Assembly: GCA_037142875.1 (NCBI GenBank)
Contig: JBAWZV010000001.1
Coordinates: 310,001 to 374,000 of the forward strand
Length of the DNA stretch: 64,000 bases
From: PALSA-600 sp037142875
GTDB lineage: Bacteria > Actinomycetota > Thermoleophilia > Gaiellales > Gaiellaceae
Reading direction: 5' to 3'
The position numbers were made by a program, and so were the translations under genes. Under the pieces are notes generated by a model. That model did not search any database and was not told the DNA's origin. It saw only the letters and a program-made list of their open reading frames with translations. Position 1 is the first letter of the stretch. Every line of letters begins with the position of its first letter. This document shows positions 42,966 to 51,661 of the stretch, piece by piece.

Positions 42966-43694
42966 TTACATCCCCATTCCGCCGTCGACGAGCAGCACAT
43001 CGCCCGTGATGAACGATGACTCGTCCGAGCAGAGGAACCGTACCGCTCCCGCGACGTCCTCTGGCTCACCGAGGCGCGCCAGAGGCGTGTTACCGAGGAT
43101 CGTGGCGTTGACCTCATCCGGCAGCACCTCGGTGAGGCGCGTCTTGATGTACCCCGGAGCAACGACGTTCGCACGAACGCCGCGCGACCCGAGCTCGCGG
43201 GCGAGCGACTTCGTGAAGCCGATGATCCCGGCCTTGGAGGCTGCGTAGTTCGTCTGACCCCAGTTCCCGTGGACGCCGACGACCGAGCTGACGTTGACGA
43301 TCGAACCGGCGCGCTTCTTCATCATCGGCCGGGTGACGGCACGACAGGTGTAGAAGACCGAGCTCAGGTTCGTCTCGATCACCTCGTGCCAGTCCTCGTC
43401 GGTCATCCTCGCGAGCAGGCCGTCGCGCGTCAGCCCCGCGTTGTTGACGAGCAGGTCGAGATCGCCAGCCTCCTCGATCAGGCGTGCGGCGTCCTCGGCC
43501 GAGGAGACGTCGGCCTGGATCGCGCGGCCGCCGACCTCCGCTGCGAGCGCCTCGGCCTCATCTGCACCCGAGCGATATCCGATCGCAACCTGCGCACCTG
43601 CTCGCGCGAGCTCCCGGACGACTGCCGCGCCGATGCCTCGTGAGCCTCCAGTGACGAGCGCGGTCTTGCCCGCGAGTGAGCAGAACTCAGCCAA
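42966..43694 (-). CDS. fabG: 3-oxoacyl-[acyl-carrier-protein] reductase
   Basis: 242 residues from TTG 43694, which overlaps the fabD end by 8 nt. SDR marks: TGGSRGIGAAVVREL, NNAGLTRDGLLARM, VNVSSVVGVHGNWGQTNYAASKAG with the Ser-Tyr-Lys triad, APGYIKT and GDVLLVDGGMGM. It reduces 3-ketoacyl-ACP with NADPH. FabG function rests on both sequence and operon place. Confidence 0.95.
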   Translation of the reverse strand: MAEFCSLAGKTALVTGGSRGIGAAVVRELARAGAQVAIGYRSGADEAEALAAEVGGRAIQADVSSAEDAARLIEEAGDLDLLVNNAGLTRDGLLARMTDEDWHEVIETNLSSVFYTCRAVTRPMMKKRAGSIVNVSSVVGVHGNWGQTNYAASKAGIIGFTKSLARELGSRGVRANVVAPGYIKTRLTEVLPDEVNATILGNTPLARLGEPEDVAGAVRFLCSDESSFITGDVLLVDGGMGM

Positions 43695-44607
43695 GCTCGT
43701 TCACGGCCGCTTCGAGCGACTTCAGATCGTTGACCGAGATCGCCCTGACGGAGCTGTCGATCCTCTTCAGTAAACCGCTCAGCACGTTGCCCGGCCCCAC
43801 CTCCACGAAGGTCGTGACACCCTGGGAGATCAGCTCGCCGGCAGCCTGCGTAAACTTGACGGGAGCTGTCAGCTGCTCGATCAGGAGCGACTTGAAACGC
43901 TGCGCGTCCTCGAGCTTGGCCGTGACCGTCGACATGAAGTGGGCGGTCGGAGTCTTGAAGTCGAGCCTGTCGATCGCCGGCCGGAGCCGCTCGGCGGCAT
44001 GCTCGACGAGCGGCGAGTGGAACGCGCCGGAGACGCGCAGGCGGATCGCGCGACGCGCGCCCTGGAGCTGCGCCTCGGAGCAGCACTCATCGACCGCGTC
44101 CGTCTCGCCCGAGATGACGATCTGGCCCGGGCAGTTGTAGTTCGCAGGCCACACGTTCGCGACGCCACGACAGATCGCCTCGACGGCCTCGTCAGCAAGA
44201 CCCAGAATCGCCGCCATTGAGCCGGGGCTCTGGCGGGCAGCTGCTGCGGTGGCAAGGCCGCGCTCGCGCACGAGCGCGATCGTCTCCGGAATGCTCAGCG
44301 CGTGCGCTGCCCCGAGGGCCGAGAACTCGCCGACCGAATGACCGATCACGTAGTCGGGAGCGACGCCCCGAGCCCGCAGCGCCGCGTTGATCGCAAGGCA
44401 GGTCGTGACGAGCGCAGGCTGCTGCACCTCGGTCTCCATGAGCTGCTCCTCGGTGCCCGCGAAGCAAAGCGCGCGGAGGTCGAGACCCGACGCCTTGCTC
44501 CCCTGGTCGAACACTGCCATCGCCGCCGGCTCGGCCTCGGCGATCTCGTGCCCCATGCCGGGCGAGAACGATCCCTGGCCCGGGAACATGAAGGCGATCT
44601 TGCTCAT
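43687..44607 (-). CDS. fabD: Malonyl-CoA:ACP transacylase
   Basis: 306 residues from ATG 44607, overlapping the fabH stop (ATGA). Marks: FMFPGQGSFSPGMG, QPALVTTCLAINAAL, the catalytic GHSVGEFSALGAAHAL, and later His in ISGAFHSPLVEHA. It loads malonyl groups on ACP. Translational coupling on both sides shows a compact operon. Confidence 0.96.
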   Translation of the reverse strand: MSKIAFMFPGQGSFSPGMGHEIAEAEPAAMAVFDQGSKASGLDLRALCFAGTEEQLMETEVQQPALVTTCLAINAALRARGVAPDYVIGHSVGEFSALGAAHALSIPETIALVRERGLATAAAARQSPGSMAAILGLADEAVEAICRGVANVWPANYNCPGQIVISGETDAVDECCSEAQLQGARRAIRLRVSGAFHSPLVEHAAERLRPAIDRLDFKTPTAHFMSTVTAKLEDAQRFKSLLIEQLTAPVKFTQAAGELISQGVTTFVEVGPGNVLSGLLKRIDSSVRAISVNDLKSLEAAVNELG

Positions 44608-45608
44608 GCCGTCGCTCCGTTCGTTGCGTGCGTCCATTCGATCAGCGCAGAGCCCCATGTCAGACCGGCGCCCATCCCGGTCATCAGCACCAGCTTCCCA
44701 GGTTCGAGGCGGCCGTCGTCGGCGGCGTCTGCGAGTGCGAGCGGGATCGAGCCCGACGACGTGTTGCCGTACCGGTCGACGTTGACGATCACCTTCTCCT
44801 CAGGGAGGCCGAGCTTGCTCGTTGCGTGGTCGATGATGCGGACGTTGGCCTGATGCGGCACGTAGACGTCGATGTCGGCAACCGTCTTGCCACACGCCTC
44901 GAGGATCGCCTCAGCCGAGCTCACCATCACGCGCGTCGCAAACTTGAAGACCTCGCGGCCGTTCATGCGCAGGAAGCGCTCGTCGGGCGGACACACCCGT
45001 GAGCCGCTGTTCGGGAAGGTCAGCTCCATGCCGCCGCCACCGTCGGCACCGAGCTCGAACCCGAGAAAGCCTCCGTGCTCGACCGGCTCGACGACGGCAG
45101 CACCCGCGCCGTCACCGAAGAGGATGAGCGTCGAGCGATCCGTCCAGTCGAGCGTGCGGCTGAGAACGTCGCCGCCGATCACGAGGGCGCGCTTGGAGTA
45201 ACCGCCGGAGACCATTGCCTGTGCCTGAGCGAGCGCGTACATGAAGCCTGTGCAGCCGGCCGAGAGGTCGTAGGCAGCGGCGTCCGTGCACCCGAGCGCG
45301 TCGGCGACGATCGCGGCCGTCGCCGGAAAGGCCATATCGGGTGTGACGGTCGCGACGATCACAAGGTCAATGCTCTTCGGGTCGGCACCGGCCATCTCGA
45401 GCGCCCGCCTGGCGGCCGGGAGCGAGATGTCGGACATCGCCTCGTGCTCGGCGGCGATGCGACGCTGACGGATGCCGGTACGGCTTACGATCCACTCGTC
45501 CGACGTCTCGACGATCTTCGCGAGATCGTCGTTCGTGACGACGCGGTCAGGCACATGACACCCAAGGCCCGTTATCGAGACGCGCTTGCCGGTCGAGAGG
45601 CCGATCAC
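44604..45608 (-). CDS. fabH: 3-oxoacyl-[acyl-carrier-protein] synthase III
   Basis: 334 residues from GTG 45608, overlapping the fabZ stop (GTGA). KAS III marks: GLGCHVPDRVVTNDDL, SRTGIRQRRIA, catalytic Cys in LSAGCTGFMYALAQA, VPHQANVRIID and YGNTSSGSIPLAL. It starts chain synthesis by condensing an acyl-CoA with malonyl-ACP. Branched-chain primer use is common in Gram-positives but cannot be read here. Confidence 0.96.
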   Translation of the reverse strand: MIGLSTGKRVSITGLGCHVPDRVVTNDDLAKIVETSDEWIVSRTGIRQRRIAAEHEAMSDISLPAARRALEMAGADPKSIDLVIVATVTPDMAFPATAAIVADALGCTDAAAYDLSAGCTGFMYALAQAQAMVSGGYSKRALVIGGDVLSRTLDWTDRSTLILFGDGAGAAVVEPVEHGGFLGFELGADGGGGMELTFPNSGSRVCPPDERFLRMNGREVFKFATRVMVSSAEAILEACGKTVADIDVYVPHQANVRIIDHATSKLGLPEEKVIVNVDRYGNTSSGSIPLALADAADDGRLEPGKLVLMTGMGAGLTWGSALIEWTHATNGATA

Positions 45609-46039
45609 TCGCTCACCGCAAAGGTCAGCGTGCCGCGCACGGCGAGCGCGCCACCGACGGATGCGCGCACCTTGCCCTTACCGACCGGGCCGCGAACGGT
45701 CTCGACGTCGCACACGAGATCGATCACCTCGCCTGGCCGAACGATCCGCTTGAAGCGCACCTCGTCGATCCCGGCAAAGAGCACGAGCTTGCCGGCGTTC
45801 TCGGGCTGTGAGAGGACAGCAACAGCACCACACTGAGCGAGCGCCTCGATCATCTTCACACCCGGCATGATCGGGTTGCCCGGAAAGTGACCCGCGCAGT
45901 CCTCCTCGGTCACCGTCTTCGTCGCCACGACGCGTTCGCCGGGGATCAGCTCGGTCACCTCATCGATGAGCAGGAACGGCGGACGGTGCGGAAGGATCGC
46001 CTCGATCTCCACACGCCCAAGGGGAAGCGTCGGCGCCAC
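45605..46039 (-). CDS. fabZ: 3-hydroxyacyl-[acyl-carrier-protein] dehydratase
   Basis: 144 residues from GTG 46039. Hot-dog fold marks: ILPHRPPFLLIDEVTEL, catalytic His in GHFPGNPIMPGVKMIEALAQCGAVA, and FAGIDEVRFKRIVRPGE. It dehydrates 3-hydroxyacyl-ACP. An upstream GTG at 46045 adds two residues. GTG 46039 is preferred because TAGAGT ends 8 nt before it, giving a leaderless start. It is first gene of the fabZ-fabH-fabD-fabG-fabF operon. No acpP is encoded in the cluster. Confidence 0.94.
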   Translation of the reverse strand: MAPTLPLGRVEIEAILPHRPPFLLIDEVTELIPGERVVATKTVTEEDCAGHFPGNPIMPGVKMIEALAQCGAVAVLSQPENAGKLVLFAGIDEVRFKRIVRPGEVIDLVCDVETVRGPVGKGKVRASVGGALAVRGTLTFAVSE

Positions 46040-46046
46040 AGACACC

Positions 46047-46053
46047 TACTCTA
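46047..46053. promoter_or_regulatory. Symmetric bidirectional -10 element TACTCTA
   Basis: Plus strand TACTCT (46047-46052) ends 8 nt before the birA ATG at 46061. Minus strand TAGAGT (46053-46048) ends 8 nt before the fabZ GTG at 46039. One 7-bp box would thus serve both divergent genes. Confidence 0.55.
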
Positions 46054-46060
46054 GAGGGCG

Positions 46061-46588
46061 ATGCAGCTCTCACCGGAGGTCGTAGTGTCGAAGCTGCGGG
46101 GAAGTTACGGTCGTAACTACCTCTACGCGGCCGAAACACCCTCCACGCAGACCCTTCCGGCCGACGATGCGCCGCACGGGACCGTCGCTCTCGCCGAGCA
46201 CCAGACGGCAGGCCGAGGGCGTCTCGGGAGGCAGTGGATCGACGAGCCGGGAGCTGGGCTCTCGTTCTCGGTCGTGCTGCGGCCGCCGCTGCCGGTGGCC
46301 AACTGGCCGGAGCTGACGCTCGTCGCTGCGAAGGCTGTCGCAGGTGCGGTCGGAGCTGGCGCAACGATCAAGCACCCGAATGACGTCCTGCTCGACGGCC
46401 GCAAGGTCGCGGGGATCCTCGCGGAGTCGGCGGGCCACGTCGTGCTCGGCATCGGTGTGAACGTCGGGGAGGCTCCGTGGCCCGGCGCCGCGGCCGTTGA
46501 ACGCGACCGGCTCGACCTGCTCGTCGAGATCCTCGACCGCCTCGAGCGCGGCTACGACGCGTGGGTCGGCGGGCTCACGGACCGCTGA
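46061..46588 (+). CDS. birA: Biotin--[acetyl-CoA-carboxylase] ligase, minimal form
   Basis: 175 residues. Catalytic-domain marks are present: ETPSTQTL, the biotinyl-AMP loop GRGRLGRQW, the substrate lysine region KHPNDVLLDGRKVAGIL (KWPND is usual, so Trp reads His) and GIGVNV. The N-terminal DNA-binding domain is absent and the C-terminal domain is nearly absent, so it cannot act as a BirA repressor of the E. coli type. ATG 46061 has a -10-like TACTCT 8 nt upstream. A second start, GTG 46085, has GGAGG at 46075-46079. It converges with the amidase gene, overlapping by 14 nt. Confidence 0.88.
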   Translation: MQLSPEVVVSKLRGSYGRNYLYAAETPSTQTLPADDAPHGTVALAEHQTAGRGRLGRQWIDEPGAGLSFSVVLRPPLPVANWPELTLVAAKAVAGAVGAGATIKHPNDVLLDGRKVAGILAESAGHVVLGIGVNVGEAPWPGAAAVERDRLDLLVEILDRLERGYDAWVGGLTDR

Positions 46589-48695
46589 CAGTCGCGCCCA
46601 GGTTCCCGGCGCTGTCACGGGCCTGTGCGCTGAACGACGTCACCGGACCCCCCGTCCAGGGAACGGTCACCGATCCCGCAGGAGCAGCGACCGATACGGG
46701 TTGGCCGTTCACGATCGCCGTCACGGTTGCCGCCTCGGAGAGCTGGAAGCGCAGGCCGGGACCGTCCACCACCGTCAGCGTCGGCGGCGTCGTGTCGATC
46801 ACGACGGTCTGGAGCAACGAGATCGTCCCGAACGGGTCGGTCACAGTTACGACGACGGTGTAGGTGCCGTCGCCCAGCCGGGCCCCGGCGCTCGTGCCGT
46901 CCCACCCGATTGTCTGTGGGCCCGGGCCGAGCTGCCCGCTGTAGACCGTCGCGACTGTCGCTCCCGCCCGCTGGATGGTGACCTGGACCGGAACGGACGC
47001 ACCGAGTGAGAACGTGAAGGCGGCGGTGTCCGCGATGCCGTCACTGTTCGGTGAGAAGACCGAGGGAGACACTGCCAGGCCGGAGAGGCTTCGGTCGACG
47101 ACGAGGTCGATGGACGCGGTCGCGGTCGTCCCCCCGGATGCCGTCGCCGTCACGTCGAGCCGGTAGCGCCCGTCGGCGAGCACGCTCAGATCCCAGGTGA
47201 AGGTGTTCGGCCCAGCACCGACACCGGAGGAGAGCAGCTTGAGGGGGGCAGCGGCAGGATTACCCACGTTGACCACCTGGGCCGTCACGGTTGCCGGCGA
47301 CCCCAAGGTGAAGCCGACAGTCGTGATGAGCCCCGACCCGTCAGCCGCCGGCGAGAGAACGGTCGGCGAAGCGCTCATCCCGGAGAGCAGCCCGAGCGCG
47401 GCTGTCGGGGGCGCCACCGACGGCCCGACAGGGCCGGTCGTCGGCTTCGGGGCGTCGAGAGCACGACCGAGTCGCCCGGTTGCTGGGAGCAGGTCGGTGC
47501 CTGCACCGATCGTCCAGGTGAACGGCCCTGCGCCCGCCGCGGCAGAGTTCCATGACCAGTCGAGGCCCTGCGACCTGCCCGTGTGACGGACGACGAGCGC
47601 GCCAGCGGCGTCCCTCACCGTGACTGCCCAGGGCACGGCACCAGAGAAAAGCCCTCGGAAGCGAACGTCCCGGCCGATCCCGCCGGTGACGGTCGGCCCG
47701 TAGAGCTTCGGTAGCCCCGTCGTCGAGACCTCTCGTGCGACCGAGGGCAACAGGCCGTAGGCGATGTTCCCGGGACACTCACTTGGCCCGCTGTCTCGGT
47801 GGCCCGAGATCGCCCGTAGCTCGACCCGCGTGCCGGCCTTGAACTTGAGGTTGCCGCCCGAGACGTACGACACCGTCGAGAGCGGATCGATGTGTGCGAG
47901 GTCGAGGCGCCAGGAGAGAAGGCGAACGAGGGCGGCATGCATCGCCGGCGGCGGCGAGGCATGCATGAAGTTGCCGATCAGCGCGATCCCGACCGTCCCG
48001 GTGTTGAACCCCTCGGCGTGTGCGCCGATCACGTTGCGCTCGATCCCACCGCCGCGGCCCTCGTAGACCGTGCCGAACCGGTCGATCAGAAAGTTGTAGC
48101 CAATGTCATTCCAGCCGTTTCCCTGCACGTGGTAGGTCTCGATTCCGCGGACGATCGAGGCGGCCTGCGCCTGCGTGTAGGTGTTCGAGTTCGCCGTGTG
48201 ATGCACCACCGCAAGCTTGAGGGCAGGTGCGACCTTCGGCTTTGCCCGAACGATCTTCTCGTCGGCCTGCCACTGATCGCGAGTCACGATCGCAGTGGCA
48301 CCCGAGATCGCCAGGCGGCGTGTGGCGCCGCTCGTCGGCGGCGACCAGAGGTAGTACGCGCGGAGTCGCGACACCTGGCCGACCGCGCGGTACTGCACGC
48401 CGTCTGAGCCCTCGACCCACACTGCGTTGCCGAGATGCCAGGCGGCGACCGGCGCGGAGTCGGTGTCGGCGGTCTGCCACGGCTGCCAGCCTCCCCCGAG
48501 CGCGCGCGTTCGGAAGGAGACGGAGCCTGTCCCGCGCCAGTGCAGCCCGAGCATGTTGAAGTGTCCGACAGGCGCGACTGCCTGGGCGGCACGCGTGCCA
48601 AGCGGGACATCGCGCGACACCATGCTGACGCCCCCGGCGCGGGCAGCGGCGGGCAGGGCGAGCAGGACTGCGATGCAGGTGAGCGCTCTTCTCAT
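46575..48695 (-). CDS. Secreted PGRP-type N-acetylmuramoyl-L-alanine amidase with Ig-like repeats
   Basis: 706 residues from ATG 48695 with AAGGA just upstream. After a signal peptide (1-20), a beta-rich segment precedes the PGRP/amidase_2 domain. That domain has VVHHTANSNTY, GIETYHVQGNGWNDIGYNFLID, GRGGGIERNVIGAHAEGFNTGTVGIALIGNF and SGHRDSGPSECPG, whose two His and Cys are the Zn ligands. The C-terminal half has several beta-sandwich repeats, one FlgD-Ig-like (SPSVFSPNSDGIADTAAFTFSL). It should cut the amide bond between muramic acid and stem peptide. ATG 48695 is chosen to give a good signal peptide. Confidence 0.9.
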   Translation of the reverse strand: MRRALTCIAVLLALPAAARAGGVSMVSRDVPLGTRAAQAVAPVGHFNMLGLHWRGTGSVSFRTRALGGGWQPWQTADTDSAPVAAWHLGNAVWVEGSDGVQYRAVGQVSRLRAYYLWSPPTSGATRRLAISGATAIVTRDQWQADEKIVRAKPKVAPALKLAVVHHTANSNTYTQAQAASIVRGIETYHVQGNGWNDIGYNFLIDRFGTVYEGRGGGIERNVIGAHAEGFNTGTVGIALIGNFMHASPPPAMHAALVRLLSWRLDLAHIDPLSTVSYVSGGNLKFKAGTRVELRAISGHRDSGPSECPGNIAYGLLPSVAREVSTTGLPKLYGPTVTGGIGRDVRFRGLFSGAVPWAVTVRDAAGALVVRHTGRSQGLDWSWNSAAAGAGPFTWTIGAGTDLLPATGRLGRALDAPKPTTGPVGPSVAPPTAALGLLSGMSASPTVLSPAADGSGLITTVGFTLGSPATVTAQVVNVGNPAAAPLKLLSSGVGAGPNTFTWDLSVLADGRYRLDVTATASGGTTATASIDLVVDRSLSGLAVSPSVFSPNSDGIADTAAFTFSLGASVPVQVTIQRAGATVATVYSGQLGPGPQTIGWDGTSAGARLGDGTYTVVVTVTDPFGTISLLQTVVIDTTPPTLTVVDGPGLRFQLSEAATVTAIVNGQPVSVAAPAGSVTVPWTGGPVTSFSAQARDSAGNLGATVSGP

Positions 48696-48772
48696 GTGTC
48701 CTTCGGCGATCGGTTCAGTACGAACCCTGCCTACGGCTGGCTTCGCCTTCAAGGGCACAAGCCCTCTCCGCA

Positions 48773-48778
48773 TACAAT
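48773..48778 (+). promoter_or_regulatory. -10 element TACAAT of the nfeD operon
   Basis: TACAAT is close to the consensus and ends 10 nt before the GTG at 48789, leaving a leader of about 3 nt at most. Confidence 0.45.
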
Positions 48779-48788
48779 CCTTACAGCA

Positions 48789-50090
48789 GTGAAAAGAGCA
48801 CTTCTGCTGGTCGTGCTCGGCGCCGCCGCCACGGTTCCAAGCGTTCCCGGCTGGGCCCGAGCAGTTTCAGGCCCTGCGCCCGGCGCGCCCCGCGTGCTCG
48901 AGATCCGTTTCGCAGCCGACGTGAACCCGGTGACGCAGGACTGGCTCAACAGTCGCCTCGACCGCGCTGCGAGCGGCGGATACGCCGCCGCCGTGATCGT
49001 TCTCGACACACCCGGCGGGCTCTCCGAGTCGATGCGGAAGATCGTGCAAAAGGAGCTCTCCGTGAAGATTCCGGTGATCGTCTACGTCTCCCCGAACGGC
49101 GCGCGCGCGGCGTCGGCAGGTGTGTGGATCTCCGAGGCGGCCGATGTCGTCGCGCTCGCGCCGGGAACGAACATCGGCTCCTCGACGCCGATCGACTCGA
49201 GCGGGGCGAACATCTCGAGCGACCTGCGGCGGAAGGTCGTGAACGACGCCGCCGCGTCGCTCCGCGGTCTCGCCGAGACACACGGGCGCAACACGACCTG
49301 GGCCGACGCCGCTGTCCGCAAGGCCTCGAACCTCACCGCCGACGAGGCTCTCCGCAGAGGCGTCATCGACCTTGTCTCCCCGTCACTGCCGGAGCTTCTC
49401 CGCACGATCGACGGGAGGACGATCGACCTGCCGCAGCTGCGCCGCCACTTCACGCTTCGTACAGCAGGCGCCGTGCTTGTCGAGACGAAGCCGGGGTTCC
49501 TGACGAGATTCCTGAGCACGCTGATCGATCCGAACGTCGTCTCCCTGCTTTTCCTCGCAGGGATTGCGGGAATCGGCTTCGAGATCTTCCACCCGGGGAT
49601 CGTCCTCCCCGGTGCGCTCGGTGGGATCTCGCTGCTGACAGCGCTCTTCGGGTTCTCTGTCCTGCCGCTCTCGTGGGCGGGGCTCGGGCTTGTTTTTCTC
49701 GGCATCGCTCTGCTCGGCATCGATCTGCACGTCCCGACCCACGGCGCCCTGACGGTCAACGGGCTTCTCTCCCTCGCGGTTGGGCTCTCGACGCTGTTCC
49801 ACGCCGCGCCGGCGCCGTACAAGACCTCGGTGCCGCTCGTGGTGGCGCTTACGCTCGCGATCGGAGGCTTCTGGGCGGTCGCGGTTGCAAAGGCGATCGC
49901 CGTACGTCACCGGCCCGTGATAGTCGGGCCGCAGGAGATCATCGGGATGGAGGGTGTGGTTCGCGATGAAGGGCTCGTGTTCGTCCACGGCGAGCTGTGG
50001 CAGGTGCACTCGGCACAGCCGCTCGCGCCCGGCGATCACGTTCGGGTCGACGGCCTCAGCGGCCTTACCCTCGACGTCCATCGGGTGTAG
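48789..50090 (+). CDS. NfeD-family membrane-bound ClpP-class serine protease
   Basis: 433 residues from GTG. A signal sequence is followed by a ClpP-like domain: VIVLDTPGGLSESMRKIV, VYVSPNGARAASAGVWISEAAD with probable nucleophile Ser109, and Lys149, about the spacing of the Ser/Lys dyad of archaeal PH1510. Then come four to five membrane helices and a C-terminal OB-fold NfeD domain (GMEGVVRDEGLVFVHGELWQVHSAQPLAPGDHVRV). It is in an operon with a slipin, its known partner and substrate in other species. Confidence 0.93.
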   Translation: MKRALLLVVLGAAATVPSVPGWARAVSGPAPGAPRVLEIRFAADVNPVTQDWLNSRLDRAASGGYAAAVIVLDTPGGLSESMRKIVQKELSVKIPVIVYVSPNGARAASAGVWISEAADVVALAPGTNIGSSTPIDSSGANISSDLRRKVVNDAAASLRGLAETHGRNTTWADAAVRKASNLTADEALRRGVIDLVSPSLPELLRTIDGRTIDLPQLRRHFTLRTAGAVLVETKPGFLTRFLSTLIDPNVVSLLFLAGIAGIGFEIFHPGIVLPGALGGISLLTALFGFSVLPLSWAGLGLVFLGIALLGIDLHVPTHGALTVNGLLSLAVGLSTLFHAAPAPYKTSVPLVVALTLAIGGFWAVAVAKAIAVRHRPVIVGPQEIIGMEGVVRDEGLVFVHGELWQVHSAQPLAPGDHVRVDGLSGLTLDVHRV

Positions 50091-50099
50091 GTTCAGGAC

Positions 50100-50870
50100 A
50101 TGACCGCCGCGCTGATCATCCTTGCCGCCGTCGTCTTCATGGTCGTGCTCTTCCTCATCAGCGCGCTGAAGGTCGCGCGGGAGTACGAGCGGGGCATCGT
50201 CTTCCGGCTCGGCAGGCTCTTTCCGGAGCCGAAGGGGCCCGGCCTCTTCGTGCTGATCCCGATCGTCGACCGCATGGTCAAGGTCGACCTCCGCACGATC
50301 ACGCTGCAGATTCCGCCGCAGGAGGTGATCACGCGCGACAACGTCCCCGTCCGCGTGAATGCCGTCGCGTACTTCCGGATCGTCGATCCGAAGGCAGCGA
50401 TCGTCCAGATCGAGAACTACATGGTCGCGACCTCCCAGATCGCCCAGACGACGCTCCGATCGGTGCTGGGTCAGCACTCTCTCGACGAGCTGCTCTCCGA
50501 GCGCGAGAAGATCAACGCGATCCTGCAGGGGATCATCGACGAGCAGACCGCCCCGTGGGGCATCAAGGTCTCGATCGTCGAGGTCAAGGACGTCGAGATC
50601 CCCCAGGGGATGCAGCGGGCGATGGCGCGCCAGGCCGAGGCCGAGCGCGAACGGCGCGCAAAGGTAATCAACGCCGAGGGCGAGTTCCAGGCCTCGGAGC
50701 GCCTGAAGGACGCCGCCATCGTGATCGAGGATCATCCGATCGCTCTCCAGCTGCGCTACCTCCAGACGCTCCTCGAGCTGGGATCGTCCCAGTCCACAAC
50801 GATCGTCTTCCCGGCCCCGGTCGACATCATCTCGTCGTTCCTGCCGAAGCCGCCGCGCACCAAGGAGTGA
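50100..50870 (+). CDS. Slipin (SPFH/Band 7 membrane scaffold protein)
   Basis: 256 residues. One N-terminal membrane helix precedes the SPFH domain: YERGIVFRLGRLFPEPKGPGLFVLIPIVDRMVKVDLRT, ITRDNVPVRVNAVAYFRI and TTLRSVLGQHSLDELLSEREKIN. A coiled-coil (RQAEAERERRAKVINAEGE) and a tail GSSQSTTIVFPAP follow. The protein oligomerises at the membrane. It stands 9 nt after nfeD, the usual nfeD-slipin pair, and overlaps the next gene by GTGA. Confidence 0.94.
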   Translation: MTAALIILAAVVFMVVLFLISALKVAREYERGIVFRLGRLFPEPKGPGLFVLIPIVDRMVKVDLRTITLQIPPQEVITRDNVPVRVNAVAYFRIVDPKAAIVQIENYMVATSQIAQTTLRSVLGQHSLDELLSEREKINAILQGIIDEQTAPWGIKVSIVEVKDVEIPQGMQRAMARQAEAERERRAKVINAEGEFQASERLKDAAIVIEDHPIALQLRYLQTLLELGSSQSTTIVFPAPVDIISSFLPKPPRTKE

Positions 50871-51661
50871 GCGACCTCCGCCGTGATGCCCGCGCCGGCC
50901 GCTGGGTCGCCGTGGCTCCCGGTCGAGCCGACAGACCCCAGGAGGAGCCGGACGCCTGCCCGTTCTGCGCCGGCAACGAGCACATGTCCACCGCCGAGAC
51001 GTTTCGCGCCGGTGACGGGCCGACGGGCTGGGATGTGCGGGTCGTGCCGAACCTCTACCCGGCCCTCGTGCGCCACGAGGTTGTGGCGCACGGCCCGACG
51101 CACTGCACCTCGTTCGGTGACCTCCGCGATGCGACCGTCGAACGCGTCGCCGAGGCCTGGCAGCGGCGCGCGGCAGACACCGACGGCACCGTCTTTGCGT
51201 TCCTGAACGAGGGCGCGGCGGCTGGCGCCTCTCGGACGCACTCGCACTCGCAGCTCGTCTGGCTCCCCGGCCCGCCGCCCGCTCTCCTCGCGGAGTCTGG
51301 CCCCGCCGAGGTGCTGCCGTTCCTCGAGCGCGGCGGGATCGTCGCCGGCTGCCCGATCGCGAGCCGATCGCCCTACGAGGTCCAGATCGCGCCGGTGGAT
51401 CCCGACCCGGACGGTCTCTACAGCGAGCTCCTCGGCGACGCGCTGCTTCTGCTCTCGGAGACGGTGCGCTGCCTGAAGCGGGTGCACGGGGGCCCGGTGC
51501 CGTTCAACGCATGGCTGCACGACGGAGCCCACTGGCATCTCGAGGTGCTCCCTCGTACCACCGTGCTCGCCGGTCTCGAGCTCGGCGCAGGGGTGTGGAT
51601 CAATCCCGTTCCGCCGGAGGTCGCGGTGGTCGCGCTGCGCGCGGCCGGGGCGGCTGCCTAG
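50867..51661 (+). CDS. HIT-superfamily nucleotidyltransferase, GalT-like
   Basis: 264 residues from GTG, coupled to slipin by GTGA. The first half has the zinc-type CPFCAGNE and RVVPNLYPAL. The catalytic triad region reads SRTHSHSQLVWLP (HxHxQ), and a second-half histidine set occurs in GAHWHLEVLPR. The family includes GalT and the related ADP-sulfurylase and phosphorylase types. At 264 residues it is shorter than GalT (about 350), so the true substrate is open. Its stop shares the palindrome CTAG with the gyrA stop. Confidence 0.85.
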   Translation: MSDLRRDARAGRWVAVAPGRADRPQEEPDACPFCAGNEHMSTAETFRAGDGPTGWDVRVVPNLYPALVRHEVVAHGPTHCTSFGDLRDATVERVAEAWQRRAADTDGTVFAFLNEGAAAGASRTHSHSQLVWLPGPPPALLAESGPAEVLPFLERGGIVAGCPIASRSPYEVQIAPVDPDPDGLYSELLGDALLLLSETVRCLKRVHGGPVPFNAWLHDGAHWHLEVLPRTTVLAGLELGAGVWINPVPPEVAVVALRAAGAAA

